DNA from: an uncultured Pseudomonadales bacterium
GTDB taxonomy: Bacteria > Pseudomonadota > Gammaproteobacteria > Pseudomonadales > Porticoccaceae
Reading direction: 5' to 3'
Assembly: GCA_943788895.1 (NCBI GenBank)
Contig: CALSRZ010000003.1
Location: 248,001 to 312,000, forward strand
Length of the DNA stretch: 64,000 nt
Part shown: positions 57,188 through 64,000 of the stretch, piece after piece
How positions within the stretch are numbered: the first letter of the stretch is position 1
Layout of the letters: every line of letters begins with the position of its first letter
Translations under genes and position numbers: made by a program
Notes under the pieces: model-generated
The model's input: the letters and a program-made list of their open reading frames with translations, nothing else
What the model was told of the DNA's origin: nothing
Databases searched by the model: none

Positions 57188-59275
57188 ATGCACAACAATG
57201 AGCCACTGCATATTCTAATCGTGGATAAATCCAACGATGAGGCAAACCGCTTTATCAGTATTTTGCGCAGCGCCGATTTTAAAGTTGATGCCAAACTGGC
57301 GACCACTGAAGAGGAATTGCAGAAATCTATTTCCATGCGCAACTGGGACCTGTTGATCGCCGCGCAGAACTACAAAAAAATTCCCGCACAGAATATTTTT
57401 CAACGCATCAGACGTGCCGAACGAGATGTGCCGGTTATTTTAATCAGTGGCGAATATGATCCCAAAGCGCTGATCGAAGGACTGCGCCTCGGCGCCGTCG
57501 ATGTAGTCGTCGAAGATCAGGATCAGCACCTGATCAAAGTTGTCGAGCGTTCTATCAAAGCAGTTTACGACCGCCGCCAATCTCGCGAGTGGGAGCGCAA
57601 GCTCTCAGTTGCCGAAAAACGCTCACAACACCTGATGAATATCTCGCGCTTTCCGATTGCGATTATTCAAGAGGGAACCTACGTCTACGCCAACGATGCC
57701 TGTGCCAGTATCTTTGGCTTTTCCGGCCCCGAAGAGATGCTCTGCCTGCCGGTGATTGACAATATCGCCAGCAGAGATCGCGACAAACTCAAAGCCTATA
57801 TGGTGCCACTGGAAAGCAATCACGAGATTATGCCCTTCGAAGCCATGGTTAAAACACTGGACGCTGAGGACAGTGAGAGCGACGCATTTTTAGAGATCCA
57901 CCAGATTCAGTATCAGGGTGAGCCAGCACTGCAGTTCACCATTAACAAAGACAAACAGTTTGATGCCTCAATAACCCATAGCGATGTCCAGCAGAGTGCC
58001 GAATACAGTGCTATCCAACCCCATCTGGTCTACGACCTTATCAGCCGCGGCATCAGCCGTTCAGTCCAGAGCGGGCAGGACTGTATGCTGTTAAATATCC
58101 AGGTGGATCGATTTAACCAGTTAAAAGAAGATCTCGGCATTGCCAAGGCAGAAAAAATCGCCCACTCGCTGGTGATGTTTATCGTGCAGATCTTTGATCA
58201 CAATCTCGAATGCGGACGGATTTCAGAAAACTGTTTTGCCATTGTGCTCCCCGAGACCACCGAGGAAAAAGTTCTCGAGCTGGCCAACAATATTACTCAC
58301 CAGATCAGCAATAAAGTCTTTGATATAGATAATGAAAGCTTCTCATTAACCACCTCGATCGGCATTACATTGCTCAATGAAAATGTCCCCTCAGTAGAGC
58401 GCGCACTGGAACGCAGTCAGGAAGCTATAGACCAGCTGCGCGATCAATCCGAGGTCGGCAATGGGGTAAAACTCTATGTTCCCGATATTCATTCCGATGA
58501 AGTTTCAAAAACCGAAGCGGTAGCAATTACCGCCAAACGGTTACTTGGCGAAGATGGCTTTTCAATTCGCTACCAACCCATAGTCGCCCTGATGGATGGC
58601 GGCAGCGGCAAGGAGTATTACGAAGTTATTCTCGGGGTCAGCAAAGAGGTGCCCAGAGATAATATTCCCGATGACTTTATCAACAATCTATTTAAATCCG
58701 ATATAGCCGCCGAGGTCGATCAATGGGTTATTAGCCAGGCACTGGAATCATTAGGCGAAAAATTAAACACCAATCCCGAGACACAGTTATTTATTAATAT
58801 TAGCGCCCAGTCATTTTCCGATAAGACATTTTTACCCTGGCTGGCCAATGTGCTTGACGCAGCGCAACTACCGGCCAACTCGCTTATCTTTCAGTTTCGG
58901 GAAATCGATGCAGTGCGCTTCCTAAAACAGGCCGCGGCTATTTGTGAGCAGATGAAGAAATCAAAAGGCCAGGTCAGTATTACCAATTTTGGGTTGGCTA
59001 TTAATCCACTAAAAACCCTTGAGCGAGTCGCCGCCGATTTTGTCAAAGTGGATCGCCTGATTGTCGAGAAACTTGAAAAGGGTGAAAGCGGAAAAACCGA
59101 GTTTCAAAAATTAATGGGTGGTATGACCGGCACTGGTGTGGATGTGATTGTGCCCTTTGTGGAGAAGGCGACAATCATTCCTACTTTGTGGCAGCAGGGT
59201 GTGCAGTATATTCAGGGGCACTATATTCAGAAGCCGGCTTTTGAGATGGATTATGATTTTTCCGAAGGACCTTAA
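57188..59275 (+). CDS. fimX: FimX-like protein: REC-PAS-GGDEF-EAL with degenerate catalytic motifs
   Basis: A 695-residue protein. It shows a receiver-like domain without the phosphoacceptor Asp (about 8-120), a PAS domain (about 150-260), a GGDEF domain whose signature is replaced by GRISENCFAIVL (about 280-430), and an EAL domain whose motif reads EVI (about 450-690, SIRYQPIVALMDG...YYEVILG). The size, order and degenerate motifs match Pseudomonas FimX, which binds cyclic di-GMP through the EAL domain and drives type IV pilus twitching. It probably binds rather than makes or cleaves the nucleotide. The adjacent upstream gene encodes a PilZ protein. Confidence 0.82.
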   Translation: MHNNEPLHILIVDKSNDEANRFISILRSADFKVDAKLATTEEELQKSISMRNWDLLIAAQNYKKIPAQNIFQRIRRAERDVPVILISGEYDPKALIEGLRLGAVDVVVEDQDQHLIKVVERSIKAVYDRRQSREWERKLSVAEKRSQHLMNISRFPIAIIQEGTYVYANDACASIFGFSGPEEMLCLPVIDNIASRDRDKLKAYMVPLESNHEIMPFEAMVKTLDAEDSESDAFLEIHQIQYQGEPALQFTINKDKQFDASITHSDVQQSAEYSAIQPHLVYDLISRGISRSVQSGQDCMLLNIQVDRFNQLKEDLGIAKAEKIAHSLVMFIVQIFDHNLECGRISENCFAIVLPETTEEKVLELANNITHQISNKVFDIDNESFSLTTSIGITLLNENVPSVERALERSQEAIDQLRDQSEVGNGVKLYVPDIHSDEVSKTEAVAITAKRLLGEDGFSIRYQPIVALMDGGSGKEYYEVILGVSKEVPRDNIPDDFINNLFKSDIAAEVDQWVISQALESLGEKLNTNPETQLFINISAQSFSDKTFLPWLANVLDAAQLPANSLIFQFREIDAVRFLKQAAAICEQMKKSKGQVSITNFGLAINPLKTLERVAADFVKVDRLIVEKLEKGESGKTEFQKLMGGMTGTGVDVIVPFVEKATIIPTLWQQGVQYIQGHYIQKPAFEMDYDFSEGP

Positions 59276-59324
59276 GTGTGGCCTTAAAGATGGACATTGA
59301 AAATGCCCCCATTCACTTAAGCCA

Positions 59325-60545
59325 CTAATCCAAAATCAACGTATCCTTATCACTGTATCCCAACAGATAGAGAATCCCATCCAGACCCAGATTGGAAATT
59401 GACTGCTCAGCAGAGGCCTTCACCAGCGGCTTGGCTCTGAAGGCAATACCCAAGCCGGCAATCCCCAACATCGGCAGGTCATTGGCTCCATCACCCACAG
59501 CAATTACCTGCTGCAACTTAAGACCCTCTTTTGCGGCAATCTCGCGCAGCAGTTCGGCCTTGCGCTGACCGTCAATAATATCGCCAGATACCTGACCGGT
59601 AACCAGACCATCTTTAATATCCAGCTGGTTGGCATAGACATAGTCCACCCCCAGGCGCTGCTGCAGATACTCGCCAAAGAAGGTAAAGCCACCGGAGACA
59701 ATCGCGGTTTTATAGCCAAGTTTTTTCAAGGTGGAGATCAGATGTTCGGCGCCCTCATTTAAGCGCAGACGCTCGGCGACTGATTGCAGTACCGAGGTAT
59801 CCAGCCCCTTAAGCAGGGCCATACGCTGAGTAAAGCTCTGCTTAAAGTCTATCTCGCCCTGCATGGCCGCTTCGGTAATCGCAGCCACCTGTTCGCCAAC
59901 ACCTGCTTCGATCGCCAGCTCGTCGATAACCTCGGCATCAATGAGTGTAGAGTCCATATCAAACACTACCAGGCGACGGTTGCGTCTAAAGATGCTGTCC
60001 TCTTGATAGGCGACATCAATATCGTATTTGCTCGACAGTTCGAGAAGTGCATTTTTCAGTTGCAGGGCATTTTCAGGTTCGCCACGCACCGAGAATTCGA
60101 CACAGGCGCGACCGAGCTTTTCGGTCTCGTCGAGCTTAATTCGCCCGGAGAGTCGGACAATTTTATCGATATTCAATCCAAAATCACTGGTCACTGTGGT
60201 GACGGCGGCGAGATGCTCGGAGTTAATCTTGCGCGCCAGCAATGTCACTATATAGCGTGACTTGCCCTGCTGTTCGACCCAGTCCTGATAGCGCTTATCG
60301 GAGATTGGCAGGAATTGCGCCTGCATATCCAGATCGAGGAGTTTTGTCTGGATATCTCTGATCATGGTTTCGGAGTTATCGCTCTTTGGCACTGAAGCGA
60401 GAATACCCAGAGTGAGCTGGTCGTGGATTACCGCCTGACCTATATCGAGCACGGTGACATCGAAGCGCGATAGCACAGCGGTAACCACACTGGTGACACC
60501 GGGTTTGTCTTGTCCCGACACGTTTATCAGTAATATATCTTTCAC
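59325..60545 (-). CDS. serB: Phosphoserine phosphatase SerB with N-terminal ACT domains
   Basis: A 406-residue SerB. Two ACT-like domains come first (about residues 1-90 and 95-170; ILLINVSGQDKPGVTSVV at the start), then the HAD phosphatase domain with VVFDMDSTLIDAEVIDELA (nucleophile Asp in DMDST; about 195), SGGFTFFGEYLQ near 295 and GDGANDLPML near 355. It makes L-serine from phosphoserine. The frame is open upstream to 60617, but the GTG at 60545 gives the standard N-terminus VKDILLIN. It is divergent from the SMP-like gene, as serB is in E. coli next to smp (ytjB). Confidence 0.93.
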   Translation of the reverse strand: MKDILLINVSGQDKPGVTSVVTAVLSRFDVTVLDIGQAVIHDQLTLGILASVPKSDNSETMIRDIQTKLLDLDMQAQFLPISDKRYQDWVEQQGKSRYIVTLLARKINSEHLAAVTTVTSDFGLNIDKIVRLSGRIKLDETEKLGRACVEFSVRGEPENALQLKNALLELSSKYDIDVAYQEDSIFRRNRRLVVFDMDSTLIDAEVIDELAIEAGVGEQVAAITEAAMQGEIDFKQSFTQRMALLKGLDTSVLQSVAERLRLNEGAEHLISTLKKLGYKTAIVSGGFTFFGEYLQQRLGVDYVYANQLDIKDGLVTGQVSGDIIDGQRKAELLREIAAKEGLKLQQVIAVGDGANDLPMLGIAGLGIAFRAKPLVKASAEQSISNLGLDGILYLLGYSDKDTLILD

Positions 60546-60654
60546 AGAATCCAGCCAAAGTAATTTTAAGAGCGCTATTATATAAAAGCTGCGGGAATAG
60601 GATAGAATACTCGCCAATTAATTTTCAATCAGGCAATAATTTAAGGATTTCGGG

Positions 60655-61854
60655 ATGCATCGCCAATTCTCCATGGCCAGGAAATTACCCGCTACTGTAT
60701 TGTCTGCCTGTCTAATCTTCGGTCTGTTCAGCTGGATTGTTCTCTTTAGTCATGCCACCAGTGTTAGCAAAGATACATTGCAGGAAAAAGGCGAACTGAC
60801 TATTGGCCAGCTGGTCGAGCTGGTTCGCGCCCCGCTATTCAACAATGACAACATCAGTATTCAGGTGGCGCTGCAAAAAGTCACCGAAGATCCTTCCATT
60901 ATCAGCGCCAGTGTCGAGGATGTTGAGGGACAGCTTGTAGCCCAGAGTAAAAAAACCACTATCGAGAAAGTTATCGCCAACAGCTTTAGCCGCGATATTG
61001 TTTTTCAGGATACGCTGGCGGGCAAGGTTCGCTTAACCATTAACAGCCAACCGATAAAGCAGCGTTTCAATCAGGTGGTGAGGAATTGGCTGCTGCTCTG
61101 GGTTCTATTTAGCGCTGTCTGCACCTATCTTACCCATAGGTATGCCGAGCAGCTGTCGCGACGCCTTCGTCTGCTGACCAAGCGCCTGCCCGGTGGCTCG
61201 GATAATATTGTCGACGAGATTGTCGCCCTGGAGACCAGACTGCAACCACTGCTCGCCAAGGGCGGTGACGAGGAGCTGCCAGAGACCAGTTATTACTGCT
61301 CGCTGGTAACCGCGACCATCAAGAATCGTCAGCGCCTCGATACGCAGCTCAATCGCCAGAATATGACCATGCTATTGGAGAAGATTGATTACTGCACATT
61401 GCGCACGCTGGAGCTCTATGGCGGCAAGCGAATTGAGGGCGGCAACGGCTGTATTAATTTTTATATCCGCTCCACACAGCACTCCAAACAGCATCTGCTG
61501 GTCTGCCTGATGGCGGTCTATTCACTGCAGCAATTGCTCAAACAGCTCTCTGGGCAGTTGGGTATTGATCTGGATATTGCCTGGACCCTGTGCAGTGACA
61601 ATCTACCGGCGGCACCTCTATTCCAATACCACGAGGGGCTGGATCGTTTAAAAGGTCAGGCTTCGGTGTTGGCTGAGCAGCTGGATAAGGGCGCTATTGG
61701 TATGCAGTCGAAAGAGTATGATATTGATCAGCTGTCTTCTATTGCGCGCTTTCTGCCGTTTACTGAGGACTGTTATCTGTTGCAGGGTTTTCCCGAGGGA
61801 CGGCAGTTACTGCTGGAAAAACAGATTCAACATTTGGCAAGTATCTGTTTTTAA
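60655..61854 (+). CDS. SMP-type (YtjB/AhpA-like) membrane protein with a C-terminal extension
   Basis: A 399-residue protein. The first 200 residues resemble the SMP/YtjB family: an N-terminal membrane helix (about 15-35), a periplasmic segment with LEKG-like features (about 40-140), and a second helix (about 148-165), then a HAMP-like cytoplasmic linker. The following 200 residues (about 200-399) have no family I know, with an even alpha/beta look. The role of the E. coli homologue is unclear; a Pseudomonas homologue (AhpA) has been linked to alternative haemolytic activity. Divergent from serB, as in E. coli. A second ATG six codons in is also possible. Confidence 0.65.
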   Translation: MHRQFSMARKLPATVLSACLIFGLFSWIVLFSHATSVSKDTLQEKGELTIGQLVELVRAPLFNNDNISIQVALQKVTEDPSIISASVEDVEGQLVAQSKKTTIEKVIANSFSRDIVFQDTLAGKVRLTINSQPIKQRFNQVVRNWLLLWVLFSAVCTYLTHRYAEQLSRRLRLLTKRLPGGSDNIVDEIVALETRLQPLLAKGGDEELPETSYYCSLVTATIKNRQRLDTQLNRQNMTMLLEKIDYCTLRTLELYGGKRIEGGNGCINFYIRSTQHSKQHLLVCLMAVYSLQQLLKQLSGQLGIDLDIAWTLCSDNLPAAPLFQYHEGLDRLKGQASVLAEQLDKGAIGMQSKEYDIDQLSSIARFLPFTEDCYLLQGFPEGRQLLLEKQIQHLASICF

Positions 61855-61889
61855 GGGGCTGTTTCTAAAGGCGCTTTATTTCTCCTGGC

Positions 61890-62432
61890 TTACTCCAGGG
61901 TTAAATGCGAAGTATCCACAACGACCGGTTCGATTGTCTCAGCTTCGTCCTCTTCGACAATATTGCTGCCTATGGGCTCTAAGCCCAGATGATCGACCGG
62001 GATCGATTCCTGATTCTGCTCTGGCGTAGCAGCGCCCTCTAATACATCACTGCCCAAAGGGGCTAGGGTAAAGGCTTTATTGGCATCTTGGTCAGCTGTG
62101 CTTTCGTTAGCAGGCTTGTTACTTGGATTGCTTTTATTTGAAGCACTCTTATTTGAAGTACTCTTATTTAAAGCGCTAGGCACTATCTTAGCCACAGCGC
62201 CCGCCTCGGAAAGTCGCTGGTATATACGCTCTGCAGTGGCTCTATCAATATTGCGTTTCAGGCTGACAACCGCCCCCGAAAAAAGTTGCTCTACTGCGGC
62301 TTCGTCCAGTTTAAAGCTCTCGGCAACTCGTGCCTGGACCTGCTCAAGACTGTTACCCGGGGTGAGCTCACCGCGAAATAATATATCGAATGTAGTGTCA
62401 GTATTTTCCTGTTCTTTTCCTTCGTTGGCCAT
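61890..62432 (-). CDS. Unknown acidic protein with a conserved small N-terminal domain
   Basis: A 180-residue soluble protein without signal or membrane segment. Residues about 12-85 form a small alpha/beta module (FDILFRGELTPGNSLEQVQA, then FSGAVVSLKRNIDRATAERI) of a type found at the front of several gammaproteobacterial proteins, sometimes next to a membrane domain. It is followed by an Asn/Lys/Ser-rich tract (about 88-112) encoded by 15-bp repeats, and an acidic tail with APLGSDVLE and EPIGSNIVE, an approximate internal repeat (about 122-160). Function unknown. It shares the strand with dgkA and cysE copy 2. Confidence 0.6.
   Translation of the reverse strand: MANEGKEQENTDTTFDILFRGELTPGNSLEQVQARVAESFKLDEAAVEQLFSGAVVSLKRNIDRATAERIYQRLSEAGAVAKIVPSALNKSTSNKSASNKSNPSNKPANESTADQDANKAFTLAPLGSDVLEGAATPEQNQESIPVDHLGLEPIGSNIVEEDEAETIEPVVVDTSHLTLE
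62125..62175. repeat. 15-bp in-frame tandem repeat
   Basis: A 15-bp unit gaagcactcttattt with a few changes occurs about 3.5 times (62125-62139, 62140-62154, 62155-62169, 62170-62175). In the minus-strand gene it encodes repeated Asn-Lys-Ser units. Confidence 0.8.
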
Positions 62433-62490
62433 AACGCAACCTCCTAGTCGCCTATTCTTCTACCTTCACTGTACCTTCCATTTCAGGCAG

Positions 62491-62865
62491 TTAAAAATTC
62501 TCCGCTACAACAATCCCCCAGACAACAAAGAACAGTATTATCGACAGGGAGACTGCCGCTGAACCCATATCCTTGGCGCGACCGGATAACTCATGTCTAT
62601 CCAGCCCCACTCGATCGACCACTGCCTCGACAGCGGTGTTTAGCAGTTCGGTTATCAAAACCAGAAAGATGGCGCCAAACATCAGGATCAATTGCACATA
62701 GTTTGCAGAAATCATAAAGGCCAATGGCACCAATAAGACCGACAGGAATACATAAACCTGGAATGCCTCTTCGGTCATGATGGCCTGTCGCAGACCGCGC
62801 CCGGAGTTTACTGTTGCGCCCACTAAACGTCGGTAAAGCAGTCCCGAAAATCCACTTTTAGCCAT
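62491..62865 (-). CDS. dgkA: Diacylglycerol kinase
   Basis: A 124-residue integral membrane kinase with three membrane helices. The conserved block ITELLNTAVEAVVDRVGL near residues 75-92 and the metal/ATP-binding AKDMGSAAVSLS near 100-111 are present. The N-terminal amphipathic helix has GRGLRQAIMTEEAFQ. It phosphorylates diacylglycerol released from membrane-derived oligosaccharide synthesis and recycles it. Length and motifs are standard for the E. coli type. On the minus strand 23 bp after cysE copy 2, so possibly in the same transcript. Confidence 0.95.
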   Translation of the reverse strand: MAKSGFSGLLYRRLVGATVNSGRGLRQAIMTEEAFQVYVFLSVLLVPLAFMISANYVQLILMFGAIFLVLITELLNTAVEAVVDRVGLDRHELSGRAKDMGSAAVSLSIILFFVVWGIVVAENF

Positions 62866-62888
62866 AATCTGTTCCGCCTAGCGGTCTA

Positions 62889-63683
62889 TTAGTTAACCGA
62901 TTTGTCGCTGATATATTGGTCCATCTCAAGGGCCGGTTCTGCCTCGCGAGGTGTACCTACAACTTTTGCCGGTACGCCGGCAACGGTGACATGTTCCGGC
63001 ACCGATTCCAGCACCAGGCTGCCCGCTCCTACTTTCACCCCATCGCCAACCGAGATATTGCCAAGGATTTTTGCCCCAGCAGAAATCAGCACACCATTGC
63101 CAATGGTTGGATGGCGGCTGCCAGTGGCACAGCCACTGCCACCCAGAGTCACCGAGTGGAGTATGGAAACATTGTCACCGACCACAGCGGTCTCGCCAAT
63201 CACCAGCCCGGTGGCATGGTCAATCATAATTCCGGAACCCAGCTTGGCGCCCGGATGAATATCGACGGCAAACACTTCCGATATCTGGCTTTGAAAAAAC
63301 AGCGCGAGAACAGTGCGCCCCTGAGACCACAACCAGTGAGCCACTCGCTGCAGTTGCAGTGCCTGAAAGCCCTTAAAATAAAGTATAGGCATAAAATGGG
63401 TTTCACAGGCGGGGTCGCGATCAAAACAGGCATTGATATCCCGGCGGGTACGCTCGCCAATCGAGGCATCCTGCTGCAGAGCTTCGGCGATTACATCGCT
63501 GACCACCTGCGCCGACACCACCGCACTGCCCATCTGCTGTGACAGATTAAAACACAGCGCCTGCTCAAGGCTCGCGTGACTGAGAATAGCGGCAGCAAAG
63601 AAATCGGCCATCACTGACTCTTGCGCCACTGCCCGGCGAGCCTCGTCGCAAATTTCTTCCCATAGAGGGTCTTTCAATTCCAT
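62889..63683 (-). CDS. cysE: Serine O-acetyltransferase (copy 2)
   Basis: A 264-residue CysE with the usual two parts: the helical N-terminal domain (WEEICDEARRAVAQESVMADF at the start, then MPILYFKGFQALQLQRVAHW near 97) and a left-handed beta helix (DIHPGAKLGSGIMIDHATGL near 142, then NVSILHSVTLGGSG). It lacks the Ser-rich tail of copy 1 and matches the canonical E. coli-type length better. The catalytic His is in MIDHATGL. Two CysE paralogues in one 64-kb window is unusual; this one is likely the main enzyme. The gene precedes dgkA on the same strand. Confidence 0.93.
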   Translation of the reverse strand: MELKDPLWEEICDEARRAVAQESVMADFFAAAILSHASLEQALCFNLSQQMGSAVVSAQVVSDVIAEALQQDASIGERTRRDINACFDRDPACETHFMPILYFKGFQALQLQRVAHWLWSQGRTVLALFFQSQISEVFAVDIHPGAKLGSGIMIDHATGLVIGETAVVGDNVSILHSVTLGGSGCATGSRHPTIGNGVLISAGAKILGNISVGDGVKVGAGSLVLESVPEHVTVAGVPAKVVGTPREAEPALEMDQYISDKSVN

Positions 63684-63719
63684 ATTTAAGCTATTCCTAA
63701 TTTGGTCCTGTCTGAAGCC

Positions 63720-64000
63720 CTATTCGGGCAACTGTATATAACGCGGGTAAATCTTATCGAGATTTTGCAGCACTGTATCCCGTAAAGCTATCTCAGTGTT
63801 GAGCAGACGCTCGGCAATTACCTGCTGAGTTAATCTGCTTGCAAACTGCTTCGCCACCGGCCGATAACTGATATGCCAGCGCTCGGGGGCAACACCGCCT
63901 GAGTCTTTGGCGTAGGGGCGATAGAAGCCACTGCTCTCAATCACTGTATCCAGCCAGTTGTGGAATGGAGCAAATACACCCTCGCCTTCAACCTCCTGAG
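63720..64000 (-). CDS. M15-family (VanY/DacB-like) D-alanyl-D-alanine carboxypeptidase-type protein, C-terminal part
   Basis: The frame is open to the window edge, so only the C-terminal 92 residues or so are visible. They fit the VanY-type M15 metallopeptidase: HNWLDTVIESSGFYRPYAKD, then GGVAPERWHISYRPVAKQF with the catalytic Glu and metal-binding His in ERWHIS. Members trim peptidoglycan stem peptides. A GTG at 63944 would give a 74-residue product, but the reading continues upstream with matching sequence, so the real start lies outside. It is 36 bp upstream of cysE copy 2 on the same strand. Confidence 0.8.
   Translation of the reverse strand, partial: QEVEGEGVFAPFHNWLDTVIESSGFYRPYAKDSGGVAPERWHISYRPVAKQFASRLTQQVIAERLLNTEIALRDTVLQNLDKIYPRYIQLPE

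Overview
The window reads as a stretch of core chromosome from a gammaproteobacterium, probably a marine Cellvibrionales/SAR92-like lineage. This placement is an inference from gene order and protein resemblance, not from a search. Support comes from several typical gammaproteobacterial blocks: rplM-rpsI-petABC-sspAB, lpoA-yraN-diaA-dolP divergent from rsmI, zapE next to zapG, efp-epmA, rsxABCDGE, and a FimX-like protein. I see no rRNA, tRNA, prophage, insertion sequence or CRISPR array.

Layout. 1-9.9 kb: the end of suhB, an amino-acid permease, an AraC-MGMT regulator/repair protein, a thioredoxin-like lipoprotein, YihY, arsC-wrbA-DUF2069, sppA, hda and a DUF2066 protein. 10-17 kb: purMN, two envelope proteins of unknown role, dcd, mrp and metG. 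17.4-24.6 kb: the Rsx/Rnf electron-transport operon, with rsxC frameshifted, followed by a thiamine-diphosphate enzyme. 24.6-29.3 kb is the most accessory-looking part: a VOC protein, a lone OLD-family ATPase/nuclease (a candidate anti-phage gene), an OsmC protein, an unknown protein made of two copies of one domain, and an MscS channel. 29.3-39.6 kb: argG and a formyltransferase (both frameshifted), pyrC-rnt, an AGCS symporter, a membrane FHA protein overlapping a trypsin-like protease, and maeB. 39.6-51.4 kb: rsmI/lpoA-yraN-diaA-dolP, a thiolase, sspBA, the bc1 complex with cytochrome b and c1 in one reading frame, the two ribosomal protein genes and zapE. 51.5-64 kb: zapG, comF, cysE, frameshifted epmA with efp, a PilZ protein and FimX-like protein, serB with an SMP-type membrane protein, dgkA, a second cysE, and the end of an M15 peptidase gene.

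Most of the content is housekeeping. The points most worth a second look are: four genes each interrupted by what looks like exactly one extra base in an A/T run; the cytochrome b-c1 fusion; the stand-alone OLD-type defence candidate with an odd Walker A motif; the two-copy unknown domain protein; comF, whose real start seems to be a non-ATG codon; a 158-bp imperfect palindrome that looks like a miniature mobile element; and a recurring habit of short 12-24 bp tandem duplications at gene ends. I did not find a clear new multi-gene system.
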